DNA from: Pseudomonas parasichuanensis
GTDB taxonomy: Bacteria; Pseudomonadota; Gammaproteobacteria; Pseudomonadales; Pseudomonadaceae
Direction of reading: 5' to 3'
Length of the DNA: 64,000 nt
NCBI RefSeq assembly: GCF_021601385.1
Contig: NZ_BQHO01000023.1
Coordinates: 1-64,000, forward strand
Positions within the stretch are counted from its first letter, which is position 1, and each line of letters opens with the position of its first letter. Below, piece by piece: positions 25,352 through 33,938 of this stretch. The translations under genes and the position numbers were made by a program. The notes under the pieces were generated by a model that was not told the origin of the DNA, did no database searches, and worked only from the letters and a program-made list of their open reading frames with translations.

Positions 25352-25561
25352 AAGGGTGCTCAAGCCACGGTTCGTACGCGACGCCTTACATGTATGGCCA
25401 GGAGGCACGGACTGGTACATCTGTTGCCAGACAGCTTCGGCTTTGAGGTCGATGTCTGGATCGCGATGCATCGTGACTTACGCAAACTCAATCGGGTCGT
25501 TGCAGCGTTCGACGTGCAGGGTGAGGGTTTGCATCGGTATCTGCGTTCGCACGACAGCTGA
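25352..25561 (+). pseudogene. Remnant of a LysR-family regulator (C-terminal end)
   Basis: The forward frame ending at TGA 25561 reads GLVHLLPDSFGFEVDVWIAMHRDLRKLNRVVAAFDVQGEGLHRYL. This resembles the C-terminal end of LysR effector domains (the Wxxxhpdlrr-Rvra-iDfl pattern). A TAA at 25349 closes the frame upstream and no HTH region is present. It lies in the 450-bp gap between DUF1254 and the DUF4010 gene; the rest of that gap shows nothing recognisable. Confidence 0.5.
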
Positions 25562-25603
25562 GATCGGGAGCGCCCGTTGATGATCGCTTGCGCCACTGGG
25601 GCG

Positions 25604-26842
25604 TTACGCCAGCATTCCCAGCCACATCGCCCCGAGAATGATGAGCTGCGCCGGCACCAGGTACCGCGCAAAATCGTAGCCACCATTGCTGAACGCCAAC
25701 ACACATTTGGTCAGCGTGTTCCCCGTCAAAGCCATCATGCCCGGTACCACCAGCTCGGCCATTGGCAGCCGGCCTGCAACCACCAGCGCGGCTGCCGATG
25801 CCGTTGCCGCGTGGGCATCGCCCAGGCCGCTGATGAACGCTGCGATGCTGGCACCGTTGTGTCCCAGGTGTTCGAGCAGAAACGCCGAGAGCAGAGCGAT
25901 ACCGGTCAGGGCGAGGGTGATGATGAGGGCTGTCCACAGGTTGAAGGCATCATCGCCCGGATGCACCGCCGAACTGTTCGCTACCGCGCGCCAGGGCGCG
26001 AGCAGTATCACGCCATAGATCGCGGTAACCAGCGCGCCGAGGCCGACTGCAGGCAGGAAAGGGCTGAGCAGGTGCCGGTCGATGATACTCAGCACCAGGG
26101 CGAACTGGGTGATGGTAGCCAGGTTGGACAACACCGCCGCCGCCGCGAAGGGGCGTACCGCTGCGCCTTGACGCCGGGCTTCATGGGCCAGCAGGGCAAT
26201 GGTCGCCGAACCGGAAGCAAAGCCTGAGGCGATGGCGCTCAAGGGCAGGCCATAGCGCGGGCCCATGAGGCGTATGGCGATATGGCCCAACGCCGTCACC
26301 GTCATCAGCAGGACGACCAGGGTACAGATGGTGCGTGGATTGAGCACGTTGTAAGGGCCCAGAAAACGGTCCGGTGTAAGTGGCAATACCACCAGGGCAA
26401 CCGTCAGCAACGTCAGGCCATCGCGCAATTCCTGTTCGCTCAGTTGCTGCAGCACGAAATGATGCAGCTCGCGGCGCAGGGCCAGCAGTACGGTCGTGAC
26501 CACACCTGCGGCAGCGCCGAGCTCAGGCTCGGCGACGCTCAGCGCGCCCAGGACAAGCACCAGCAAGAGGGCGATCTCGCCGGTCACATCCGGCGTCTTC
26601 CTGGGCGAGTGGCGGTACTGCAGGCAGAGCAGCAGGACCAGGCCCAGAGCCGTTGTCCCGACCAGCACAGGCCCTGCCAGCAGCATGCTGACGTAGCCCA
26701 GCAGGGCTGTAATGGCGAAGGTTCGCAGCCCGGCTGCGGCAGGTTCTTCGTCGCGACGTTTCTTGCGTTCGCGTTCAAGGCCTACCAGCATGCCGATGCC
26801 CAGCGCCACAGCGCCGTGGCCAACATTCAGCGTGTCGAGCAT
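25604..26842 (-). CDS. MgtC/SapB-DUF4010 family membrane protein
   Basis: A 412-aa polytopic protein. The N-terminal MgtC-like region contains ALGIGMLVGLERERKKR, the family hallmark. DUF4010 helices follow to the end (ASIAAFISGLGDAHAATASAAALV...). About 11-12 TM segments are predicted. The COG3174 family has no settled function. ATG 26842 overlaps the end of the FNR-type gene by 16 bp, so it belongs to the same operon (ADH - small protein - FNR - this gene). Confidence 0.85.
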   Translation of the reverse strand: MLDTLNVGHGAVALGIGMLVGLERERKKRRDEEPAAAGLRTFAITALLGYVSMLLAGPVLVGTTALGLVLLLCLQYRHSPRKTPDVTGEIALLLVLVLGALSVAEPELGAAAGVVTTVLLALRRELHHFVLQQLSEQELRDGLTLLTVALVVLPLTPDRFLGPYNVLNPRTICTLVVLLMTVTALGHIAIRLMGPRYGLPLSAIASGFASGSATIALLAHEARRQGAAVRPFAAAAVLSNLATITQFALVLSIIDRHLLSPFLPAVGLGALVTAIYGVILLAPWRAVANSSAVHPGDDAFNLWTALIITLALTGIALLSAFLLEHLGHNGASIAAFISGLGDAHAATASAAALVVAGRLPMAELVVPGMMALTGNTLTKCVLAFSNGGYDFARYLVPAQLIILGAMWLGMLA

Positions 26843-27648
26843 GGCGCCTTCAGGTTTTGCTTGCGTTCGCTGTCGGGGGCGCCTTGCTCGAGCGCCATCA
26901 ATGCGGGCATGTCGAGTATTTCCACCAGCCTGCCGCGCAGGCTGACGATGCCTTGTGCTCGCAGGCGGGCGACCGATCGGCATACGGTCTCCAGGCGCAG
27001 GCCCAGGTAAGAAGCCATGTCCTCGCGCGACATGCGCAACATGAAACCATGGGCGGAGTAACCACGGTTGACGAAGCGCCTGGACAGCCCGATCAGAAAA
27101 CTGGCCAGGCGCTGCTCGGCGGTGAGGTTGCACAGCATCAGCACGCGCTGGTGCTCACGCACGATCTCCCGGCTCATCAAGCGGTTCAGGCTTTGCTGCA
27201 ATACTGGAAAGTCACGTGCCAGCGCTTGCAGGCGACGATACGGCACTGGGCAGACTTCGCTGTCTTCCAGGGCAATCGCGTCGCAGACATGGTGGTCGGT
27301 GGCGATGGCGTCCAGGCCGAGCACGTCACCCGGCATCCAGAAGTTGATCACCACACCCTGGCCTTCGGCGCTGTTCAGGCTGGTCTTGAAACTGCCGCAG
27401 CGCACGGCGTAGAGCGTGGTCAAGGAATCATTGGCATTGAACAGCGCCGTGCCTTTGCGGATGCGCATGCGTGGCCCGATCAGCGCGCCCAGGCAGCTGT
27501 TGTCATGCAGAGGCAGACCGGTGGGCAGGCACAGGCCACTGACCCGACAATCGCGGCACAGCGTGACCAGCGGTTTCAGATGAACCGGAGGGGATGTGCG
27601 CGGCGGAGCAGGTTGCTCGAGCAGCGTGACTTTCAGTTGGCCAGACAT
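26827..27648 (-). CDS. FNR/ANR-type [4Fe-4S] oxygen-sensing regulator (first of two)
   Basis: A 273-aa Crp/Fnr protein. Cluster cysteines are visible as CRDCRVSGLC (CxxCxxxxxC), with the fourth Cys in DSEVCPVPY. The cyclic-nucleotide-binding-like fold is followed by the HTH SREDMASYLGLRLETVCRSVARLRAQGI. The recognition helix reads E-T-V-C-R, where FNR/ANR have E-xx-S-R, so the Ser is replaced by Cys. ATG 27648 follows AAGGAGGCCTGAGC. P. putida KT2440 has three FNR proteins (ANR, PP_3233, PP_3287) with different O2 sensitivities; this gene and 34723-35454 look like the two non-ANR types. Confidence 0.88.
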   Translation of the reverse strand: MSGQLKVTLLEQPAPPRTSPPVHLKPLVTLCRDCRVSGLCLPTGLPLHDNSCLGALIGPRMRIRKGTALFNANDSLTTLYAVRCGSFKTSLNSAEGQGVVINFWMPGDVLGLDAIATDHHVCDAIALEDSEVCPVPYRRLQALARDFPVLQQSLNRLMSREIVREHQRVLMLCNLTAEQRLASFLIGLSRRFVNRGYSAHGFMLRMSREDMASYLGLRLETVCRSVARLRAQGIVSLRGRLVEILDMPALMALEQGAPDSERKQNLKAPCSTR

Positions 27649-27650
27649 GC

Positions 27651-27869
27651 TCAGGCCTCCTTCGCGCATCGCAGATCCGCCCGGGCCGTCACCCCGGGGC
27701 GGGGCGAACGATCCGCCAGCATGGCCAGCGAATGGGGGGCGTTGAGGCGGGCATTGAGCCGCTCGACAAACTGTTCGGCTTCAGCGGCCGTGTTGAAACC
27801 TACCCGCCAGTCGTCCATGCGGACCCACCAGCGGTTCTGTTCGGTGTTGCACTCGACGTGGATGTTCAT
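27651..27869 (-). CDS. Small conserved protein coupled to the FNR-type gene
   Basis: A 72-aa protein starting MNIHVECNTEQNRWWVRMDDWRVGFNTAAEAEQFVERLNARL. It is Trp-rich and shaped like DUF2188-type small beta-alpha proteins, though the family is uncertain. A strong RBS (GGAGGCACCT) precedes ATG 27869. Its stop lies 2 bp before the FNR-type ATG, so the two are translationally coupled. It lies 81 bp downstream of the ADH gene and is probably expressed from the ADH promoter with its FNR-type box. Confidence 0.7.
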   Translation of the reverse strand: MNIHVECNTEQNRWWVRMDDWRVGFNTAAEAEQFVERLNARLNAPHSLAMLADRSPRPGVTARADLRCAKEA

Positions 27870-27950
27870 AGGTGCCTCCGGAGCATGCATGGGCAGGACA
27901 ACTGCACAACTATGCGAAGCGAAGGCGTCCCTGCCGTCCAGCTCCTGGGT

Positions 27951-29024
27951 TCAAGGCGTTATCGCCACTTTCATCACGCCATCGCGCTGGTGGGCGAACA
28001 GTTCGTAGGCGGCTTCGATGTCATCGAGGCGCATGCGGTGTGTGACCAACGGTGAAACGTCGACCCGGCCACTGGCGACAACCGCCATCAACCTGCGCAT
28101 GCGTTCCTTGCCGCCGGGGCACAGGGTGGTGATGATGCGGTAATCACCCAGGCCGGCAGCGAACGGGCCCAGTGGTATGTGCAGGTCGGTGCTGTACACA
28201 CCCAGGCTGGACAAGGTGCCGCCCGGCCGCAGCACCCGCAGCGCCGCCTCGAAGGTGGCTTGCGTGCCCAGTGCTTCGATCGCCACATCCACGCCGCGTC
28301 CGCCGGTGAGCGCCATGATCTGCTCGACCACATTGCCCTGTCTGAAATCGACGATGTGGTCGGCACCCATGCGGCGGGCGACGCCGATACGCTCGGCCAC
28401 GGTATCGACGCCAATGATGGTGGTCGCACCGAGCAGCCGGGCCCCGGCGACCGCGCACAGGCCGATCGGCCCCAGGGCGAACACAGCCACGCTGTCGCCC
28501 AGGGTCACGCCACCGCGTTCGGCCCCGGAAAACCCGGTGGACATGATGTCCGGGCACATCAGTACCTGCTCGTCGCTCAGCTGATCGGGAATGGGGGAAA
28601 GGTTGGCCATGGCGTCCGGCACACGCACGTATTCGGCCTGGCAGCCGTCGATGATGTTGCCGAACTTCCAGCCACCGATGGCTTTGAAGCCATGGGCGGT
28701 GCCTACACCGTCCTGCGAGCCGCAGCCACACAGGCAGGCGTTGCTGTGACCGCTGGGGGTAATGGCGCCGGCGATGACGCGCTGGCCTTCATGGAACCCC
28801 TGCACCTGCGCGCCGAGCTTTTCGATCACACCCACCGGCTCATGACCGACGGTCAACCCTTTGGCCACGGGGTATTCGCCGCGCAGGATGTGCACGTCGG
28901 TGCCACAGATCGTGGTGGTGGTGATGCGCAGCAAGGCGTCCAGGGGGCCGATGTCGGGTATGGGTTTTTCGTCCAGCACGATACGGTCCTTTTCGACGAA
29001 CACCGCTGCTTTCATGAGGGCCAT
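27951..29024 (-). CDS. Zinc-dependent alcohol dehydrogenase
   Basis: A 357-aa medium-chain dehydrogenase. The catalytic zinc site is TTICGTDVH and GHEPVG. The cysteine-rich structural lobe is CLCGCGSQDG, the NAD-binding segment is VAVFALGPIGLCAVAGARLLGA, and HRMRLDDIEAAYELF is near the end. ATG 29024 has GGAGGCGTGCC upstream. An FNR-type box (29094-29107) lies 70 bp before the start, so induction at low oxygen is likely, consistent with a fermentative or redox-balancing role. The physiological alcohol or aldehyde is not predictable. Confidence 0.88.
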   Translation of the reverse strand: MALMKAAVFVEKDRIVLDEKPIPDIGPLDALLRITTTTICGTDVHILRGEYPVAKGLTVGHEPVGVIEKLGAQVQGFHEGQRVIAGAITPSGHSNACLCGCGSQDGVGTAHGFKAIGGWKFGNIIDGCQAEYVRVPDAMANLSPIPDQLSDEQVLMCPDIMSTGFSGAERGGVTLGDSVAVFALGPIGLCAVAGARLLGATTIIGVDTVAERIGVARRMGADHIVDFRQGNVVEQIMALTGGRGVDVAIEALGTQATFEAALRVLRPGGTLSSLGVYSTDLHIPLGPFAAGLGDYRIITTLCPGGKERMRRLMAVVASGRVDVSPLVTHRMRLDDIEAAYELFAHQRDGVMKVAITP

Positions 29025-29093
29025 GGCACGCCTCCGGGGCTGGAGATTGTTGTTGATATGGCACGTAGCGTGCGCCCGGCAACCGGCGATACG

Positions 29094-29107
29094 TTGATCC
29101 TCGTCAA
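29094..29107 (-). promoter_or_regulatory. FNR/Anr-type box upstream of ADH operon
   Basis: TTGAT-cctc-GTCAA, one mismatch to the TTGAT-N4-ATCAA consensus, 70 bp before the ADH start. Confidence 0.7.
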
Positions 29108-29151
29108 GTTTGTGTGCAGCGGGAAATACCGTTTGTCCGTAGGGGCGCCAA

Positions 29152-29165
29152 TTGACAAACGTCAA
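29152..29165 (+). promoter_or_regulatory. FNR/Anr-type box upstream of universal stress gene
   Basis: TTGAC-aaac-GTCAA, a perfect dyad of the Dnr/Anr type, 60 bp before the 29225 start. Confidence 0.7.
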
Positions 29166-29224
29166 GTCTGCGAACCACGGGTAAACGATGCTTCGGGTAC
29201 GTACCGCAACCGCCGAGGTGTGCC

Positions 29225-30151
29225 ATGGAAACCCCGCAAAGACTGCTGTTGATCGCATCACCCCTGATGCGCCGAACCCCCGTCTACGACCGCGCCGCAG
29301 CCTTGGCCAAGGCCAAGGGCATGGCGCTGCATATCGTGGCGTTCGATTACGTGGAAGGGCTTGCCACGGCGGGCCTGGTCAATGACCAGGCCCTGGCAGT
29401 GATGCGCGAAGGCTACGTACAGCAACACCGCGAGTGGCTGGAAAGCCAGGCGCTACCGATGCGGCGCAACGGTGTCACGGTCACCACCGAAGTGGTGTGG
29501 GTGCAGCATCCCTTGAACGAGGTCCTGGTGCATCTGCGCGAACAGCCGTTCGCCCTGCTTATCAAGGAATTCGAGCATGAGCCCTGGTGGACGCGTGCCA
29601 TGTTCACCTCCCTGGATATCCAGCTGCTGCGCGAAACCTGCATCCCGCTGCACCTGGTGCACAAGGCCAGCCATGCGCTGCCGCGCCGGATCCTCGCGGC
29701 GGTGGACCTGTCCAGGCCCGAGGATCAGTTCGAAGGCTTCAACGACCAGATCATCAGCGAAGCGTTGAAACTGGCCCTGCAGTGCAACGCGCAGATCGAA
29801 CTGCTGTATGCCTATGATCTGGGTTCGATGTACCTGGACGCCAACGGCAGCCGGGAGCATTCGTTCCTGTTCGATTCCAACCTCGCCCAGACGCTTCACG
29901 AAGCCCAGAGCGATGCCTTCCAGGCCCTTGCCGAGCGCAATGGCATCGCCGTCGAGCACCGCCACATGCGCATAGGCGACCCGGCCAAGGTTCTGGCCCT
30001 GTTCATGGACAACAATGATATCGATGTGCTGGTGATGGGCAGTTATCACCACCACGGCATCGGCTGGTTCATCGGCAGTACCGCGGAACGGGTACTGCAT
30101 CGCTTGTCCAGCAGTGTGCTGGTGATTTCTCCCGAGCGTTCCCAGGGGTAG
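29225..30151 (+). CDS. Tandem universal stress protein (UspE-like), first of four
   Basis: A 308-aa protein with two Usp domains (residues 1-150 and 155-308). The second ends DVLVMGSYHHHGIGWFIGSTAERVLHRLSSSVLVI, matching the G-x2-G-x9-G-S/T ATP-binding pattern. The N-terminal repeat begins RLLLIASPLMRRTPVYDRAAALAKAKG. Anr-controlled tandem Usps support survival during anoxic energy starvation in Pseudomonas; the box at 29152 fits this. It diverges from the ADH operon and is followed by a terminator. Confidence 0.88.
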   Translation: METPQRLLLIASPLMRRTPVYDRAAALAKAKGMALHIVAFDYVEGLATAGLVNDQALAVMREGYVQQHREWLESQALPMRRNGVTVTTEVVWVQHPLNEVLVHLREQPFALLIKEFEHEPWWTRAMFTSLDIQLLRETCIPLHLVHKASHALPRRILAAVDLSRPEDQFEGFNDQIISEALKLALQCNAQIELLYAYDLGSMYLDANGSREHSFLFDSNLAQTLHEAQSDAFQALAERNGIAVEHRHMRIGDPAKVLALFMDNNDIDVLVMGSYHHHGIGWFIGSTAERVLHRLSSSVLVISPERSQG

Positions 30152-30154
30152 GGT

Positions 30155-30179
30155 ACAAGGCCCGCAAGGGCCTTGTTTT
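30155..30179. terminator. Rho-independent terminator between convergent genes
   Basis: Stem ACAAGGCCC-gcaa-GGGCCTTGT followed by TTTTC. It is placed between the end of the Usp gene and the end of the convergent acetyltransferase gene. Confidence 0.8.
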
Positions 30180-30730
30180 CAGGCTCGCAGGTCAAGTTCG
30201 TGAAGGATCTCGCTGACATCGCCGCCCAGGTAACGTGAGGTGAATCCCTGCGCCTTGGTCAGCCGGTGCATGGCGTAATTGTTCGCCGGGTCCCTGGACA
30301 TCATCCACGCATAGCCATTGCGCCGCGCCGCTTCGATCAGGTGCAGCAGCAGGCGCTTGCCCAGGCCTCTACGCTGCCAGTCCTCCCGCACCGCCACTGC
30401 ACACTCGCAGCGCGGGCTGCCCGCTACCCCGGCGTAGCGGCTGACACCAATCTGCTGCAGGCAGCCGTCGACGTGAGCCAGCGCGACATAGGCCATGCGC
30501 TGATGATGCTCGACGGGCATCCCTTGCGGGTGGTCCAGGCTGGGCAGGACGCTGTGGATCCCGGCGATACAGCGCAAGCGCCGGGCCTCATGGGTGATCG
30601 AGCTGAGGAAGCGCCGGTCGCGGTCGTGGTCTTCCTCGCGCAGCGGCCGGATGAGCACGGGCGTGCCGTCATCCAGTTTTTCGACCCAGTGCTCGCAGGC
30701 GCCCGGCTGTTCAGACTGCTGCGTATTCAT
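30179..30730 (-). CDS. GNAT-family acetyltransferase
   Basis: A 183-aa GNAT protein. The acetyl-CoA site is ECAVAVREDWQRRGLGKRLLLHLIEAARRNGY (Q/RxxGxG/A pattern RRGLGK). The N-terminal VLIRPLREEDHDRDRRFLSSITHEARRLRC resembles the GNAT domain of Pat/YfiQ-like protein acetyltransferases. ATG 30730 has GGGAGGCAAC upstream. A paralogue lies at 33939. An FNR-type box (30793-30806) precedes it. Targets may be proteins acetylated under energy stress, but this is inference. Confidence 0.85.
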   Translation of the reverse strand: MNTQQSEQPGACEHWVEKLDDGTPVLIRPLREEDHDRDRRFLSSITHEARRLRCIAGIHSVLPSLDHPQGMPVEHHQRMAYVALAHVDGCLQQIGVSRYAGVAGSPRCECAVAVREDWQRRGLGKRLLLHLIEAARRNGYAWMMSRDPANNYAMHRLTKAQGFTSRYLGGDVSEILHELDLRA

Positions 30731-30792
30731 GTTGCCTCCCATCACCCGGATAGATGCCTGAAGCCGTTGTAACCTGGCCGGCCGCTGCGGTT

Positions 30793-30806
30793 CTGACAAT
30801 CGTCAA
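30793..30806 (-). promoter_or_regulatory. FNR/Anr-type box upstream of GNAT gene
   Basis: CTGAC-aatc-GTCAA (TTGAC-N4-GTCAG on the minus strand), 63 bp before the GNAT start. Confidence 0.6.
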
Positions 30807-30828
30807 TTTCGGGCCCGATCACGGGTTT

Positions 30829-30842
30829 CTGATCTGCATCAA
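30829..30842 (+). promoter_or_regulatory. FNR/Anr-type box upstream of second Usp gene
   Basis: CTGAT-ctgc-ATCAA, 70 bp before the Usp start at 30912. Confidence 0.65.
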
Positions 30843-30911
30843 GCGCCAGCGCGCGCCCCCCTGGAAAATCCCTTGCATCACACCCCAGGGGCGTAAGCCC
30901 GGAGGTCCACC

Positions 30912-31838
30912 ATGAGTCAATATCGACAATTGCTGGTGCTGCTTACCGACGTCGACCCGCACTCAGCCGCGCTGCGTAGGGGGCTGGCGCTGGCGCATGC
31001 CAGCGGGGCCCGTGTGCACGTGCTGGGGGCATTCGAGCCGAGCGAGGCACATTTGCTGCGCGAAGAGCGGCTGAATGAGGCCGATATCAAGCGCCAGTAC
31101 GATCACTATCGCGAGCAATTGCGAGTGCTGGTCGAGCGGCACCGCGGGAGCGGTGTGGCTCTGACGGTCGACAGCCTCGCCGACGGCGATATCCGCAGTG
31201 AGGCCATTGCCTACATCAGCGAGCTGCAACCGGACATGGTCATCAAGGACAGTGAAGCCGCGTCGGCCATGACGCGGCTGTTCGGCACCCCGTTGGACTG
31301 TGCGCTGATGCGCGGCTTCACGGGGCTCACCCAGTTCGTGCCGATGGCGGCCGTCTCCTTGCCCCGGCGCGTTCTGGTGGCCGTGGACACCCGCTTCAGC
31401 GAGACGCCTGGCGCGCAGGAACGGTTCAATCGAGGGCTCATTCGTGTCGCCCAGGCCTTGGCGCTGCAGTGCGATGCCCAGTTGCACCTGCTGTCTGCCT
31501 ACAACATGGCCGGAGTGTTCGCGGCGGATATGAACGTCACCCAGGCATGGGTCGAGGAGATGCGCGAAGCACTCCAGGAACCCTTCAATGCCTTGGCCGA
31601 GGCCGAAGGGGTGGCGGCGGACCGTCGGCACTTCATGGAGGGCGGCCCGGTGCAGGTGATCCGCGAACAGGTCGCGGCCCTGGAGGTCGACGCCGTGGTG
31701 ATGGGCGTGGTGCAGCCCAAAGGGCTGGACAAGTTGCTGGGCGACACCACTGAACGCATCGTCGGCCACCCACCGTGCAGCGTGCTCGCGGTTCATCCCC
31801 ATGTGTTCGAAACCCAGGAGCCTTGGCCATGCAACTGA
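30912..31838 (+). CDS. Tandem universal stress protein, second of four
   Basis: A 308-aa double Usp-domain protein. The start YRQLLVLLTDVDPHSAALRRGLALAHASGARVHVLGAFE is the first domain. The second ends AVVMGVVQPKGLDKLLGDTTERIVGHPPCSVLAV, where the ATP loop reads GDTTE where others have GSTAE. The RBS is GGAGGTCCACC. It overlaps the beta-lactamase-fold gene by 10 bp, giving a Usp - MBL - membrane protein operon under the box at 30829. Confidence 0.87.
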   Translation: MSQYRQLLVLLTDVDPHSAALRRGLALAHASGARVHVLGAFEPSEAHLLREERLNEADIKRQYDHYREQLRVLVERHRGSGVALTVDSLADGDIRSEAIAYISELQPDMVIKDSEAASAMTRLFGTPLDCALMRGFTGLTQFVPMAAVSLPRRVLVAVDTRFSETPGAQERFNRGLIRVAQALALQCDAQLHLLSAYNMAGVFAADMNVTQAWVEEMREALQEPFNALAEAEGVAADRRHFMEGGPVQVIREQVAALEVDAVVMGVVQPKGLDKLLGDTTERIVGHPPCSVLAVHPHVFETQEPWPCN

Positions 31839-33196
31839 CCTTTCTCGGCGGCACCGGGACGGTGACCGGCAGCAAATTCCTGTTGACCCACAACCGCACA
31901 CGGATACTGGTCGACTGCGGGCTGTTCCAGGGCTACAAGCAATTGCGCCTGCGCAACTGGGAGCCTTTGCCAGCGGCACTGCGGGCGCTCGATGCGGTCG
32001 TGCTGACCCACGCCCATCTCGACCATAGCGGCTACCTGCCAGTGCTGGCCAGGGAAGGCTATAGCGGGCCGATCTATGCCACCCCGGCAACCTGCGCCCT
32101 GGCTGAAGTGCTTTTGCTCGACAGCGCGCGGCTGCAGGAAGAGCAGGCCGAACATGCCAATCGCCACGGTTATTCCAAACACACGCCGGCGCGGCCGCTT
32201 TATACCGAAAAGGATGCGAAGCAGGCGCTGGCACTGTTGCGCCCGGTGGAGCTGCATCAGGCAACGACGATCGCCGAGGGCGTGGAGCTGCTGCTGCGCA
32301 CGGCCGGCCATATCCTGGGTGCGGCGACGGTGCAGATCAGCGCCGAGGGGCAGACCTTGGTCTTCTCGGGTGACCTGGGCAGGCCGCAAGACCCGATCAT
32401 GCGGGCGCCGGAGCTGATCCAGGCGGCGGATGTGCTGCTGGTGGAGTCCACCTACGGTGACCGCCTGCACCCGGCAGAATCGACCGAGCAGTATCTGGCC
32501 CAGGTGATCAACCAGACACTCCTGCGCCATGGCATCGTCCTGGTTCCTTCATTCGCAGTCGGGCGCGCCCAGTTGCTGATGTATTACCTCTACAAGCTCA
32601 AGCGTGACCGGCTGATTCCGGATATCCCGGTGTACCTCAACAGCCCGATGGCCACCGATGCCACCGCCCTGTATCAGCAATTTCGCAATGAGCATCGGCT
32701 ACCGGCGGCGGAGTGCGCCGCGATGTGCAAGGGCACACGGATCATCCGCACGGTCGATGAATCCCGTCACCTGGACCAGTTGCGCGAGCCGGCGGTGATC
32801 ATTGCTGCCAGCGGCATGGCCACCGGTGGGCGGGTGCTGCACCACCTGAAGGCGCTGGCGCCCAATCCGCGCAACAGCATCCTCTTCTCTGGTTTTCAGG
32901 CAGGAGGCACGCGCGGCGCCGATATCGTCGCTGGTGCCCACAGCGTACGCCTGCAGGGCGAAGACGTGCCCATCCGGGCGCAGGTGCACGCCATGGAAAA
33001 TCTCTCCGCCCACGCCGACGCCGACGAAATCATGGAGTGGTTGCGCGGTTTCACCCGGCCACCTCGGCAGACCTACGTCATCCATGGCGAGCCACACGCC
33101 GCCGATACCTTGCGACGGCGAATCAGCCTGGAGCTGGGCTGGCAGGTATGCGTGCCGGAGTATCAGCAAACCGTTGCCATCGACCCTGTGCGCTGA
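31829..33196 (+). CDS. MBL-fold beta-CASP RNA-processing exonuclease
   Basis: A 455-aa metallo-beta-lactamase/beta-CASP protein of the CPSF73/Ysh1-like bacterial group (COG1236). The zinc motif is THAHLDHSGYLP (His61, His63, Asp65, His66). Further motifs are SGDLGRPQDPI, the beta-CASP segment PVYLNSPMATDATALYQQF, IAASGMATGGRVLHHL and the C-terminal HAMENLSAHADADEIMEWLRGF. It is predicted to cut or trim RNA. ATG 31829 follows AGGAGCCTTGGCC. Linkage to Usp genes suggests RNA turnover under low oxygen. Confidence 0.9.
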   Translation: MQLTFLGGTGTVTGSKFLLTHNRTRILVDCGLFQGYKQLRLRNWEPLPAALRALDAVVLTHAHLDHSGYLPVLAREGYSGPIYATPATCALAEVLLLDSARLQEEQAEHANRHGYSKHTPARPLYTEKDAKQALALLRPVELHQATTIAEGVELLLRTAGHILGAATVQISAEGQTLVFSGDLGRPQDPIMRAPELIQAADVLLVESTYGDRLHPAESTEQYLAQVINQTLLRHGIVLVPSFAVGRAQLLMYYLYKLKRDRLIPDIPVYLNSPMATDATALYQQFRNEHRLPAAECAAMCKGTRIIRTVDESRHLDQLREPAVIIAASGMATGGRVLHHLKALAPNPRNSILFSGFQAGGTRGADIVAGAHSVRLQGEDVPIRAQVHAMENLSAHADADEIMEWLRGFTRPPRQTYVIHGEPHAADTLRRRISLELGWQVCVPEYQQTVAIDPVR

Positions 33197-33216
33197 ACCC
33201 GGCGCGGGAGGTAGTC

Positions 33217-33861
33217 ATGAACACGCAAGCACGAGCGAAACTGCGGGCCTGGATACACCGCCCCAAGGGAAGCCTGGGCTGGATCGCGGCGATCGCCGCG
33301 TTGCTTGTCGCGGCATCTGTCTATCGCGCCGTGAGCCCGAGCTGGCGCATGCCCATGCGTGATCCGGCCGTGCTCCTGAGCCTGCTGGCATTGAGTGTGG
33401 CGCTGGGCTGGGCGGTGCAGCGCGGCGTGAAACGCACGGTCGGCAAAGCCATCTTCAACGGTCAGGAGACGGGCTGGCAGGCAAGGCTCGCCTTCCTGCG
33501 CTCGATTACCCGGGAATCGAACGTGCTGATGGGCACGCTGTTGCTTCTGGCAGTACTGGGCAGCGCCACCCTATGGTCGGCCGGGCGCTCCGTGGCGCAG
33601 ATCGTGGAAAACTGCTCGGCCAACCTGCAGGCACAGGTGCAGGTGCCTGAAGATGAGCAGCTTGCGGCGGTGGTCGGCAAGCCCGTGTGCACCTGCCTGG
33701 CGCAAACCTTCCTGCAGCGCAATGGGGTGATCCGCCTGGCGTTGTTCGAAACGCCGCTCCAGGAAGTGAGCGGCCTGCAGGCGCTTACTCCGGCGGATGA
33801 GCAGCGCTGCCTCGCGCAGTTCGATCTGTTACCCGAGCAAGGCAGTGCAAGCACGCCCTGA
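33217..33861 (+). CDS. Membrane protein of unknown function
   Basis: A 214-aa protein with three hydrophobic stretches (GWIAAIAALLVAASVYRAVS, VLLSLLALSVALGWAVQ, LMGTLLLLAVLGSATLWSA) and a C-terminal domain of about 90 residues, probably periplasmic, with four Cys (NCSANLQ, PVCTCLAQ, QRCLAQ). I do not recognise the family. It has a GGGAGGTAGTC RBS and a 20-bp gap after the MBL gene, so it is the last gene of that operon. The paired cysteines could be redox-active or bind a metal. Confidence 0.7.
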   Translation: MNTQARAKLRAWIHRPKGSLGWIAAIAALLVAASVYRAVSPSWRMPMRDPAVLLSLLALSVALGWAVQRGVKRTVGKAIFNGQETGWQARLAFLRSITRESNVLMGTLLLLAVLGSATLWSAGRSVAQIVENCSANLQAQVQVPEDEQLAAVVGKPVCTCLAQTFLQRNGVIRLALFETPLQEVSGLQALTPADEQRCLAQFDLLPEQGSASTP

Positions 33862-33938
33862 AAGCGGGCGGTTGCCACCCTGGGCACGCCTGCGCAGGTA
33901 GGCCGCCGCGCCTTGGGGCCTTGCGCGGCGGCCAGCGA

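Noticed and set aside
25360-25704. 114-codon minus-strand frame near the LysR relic
   Set aside because: It overlaps the LysR remnant and the DUF4010 gene, has no RBS and shows no family resemblance.
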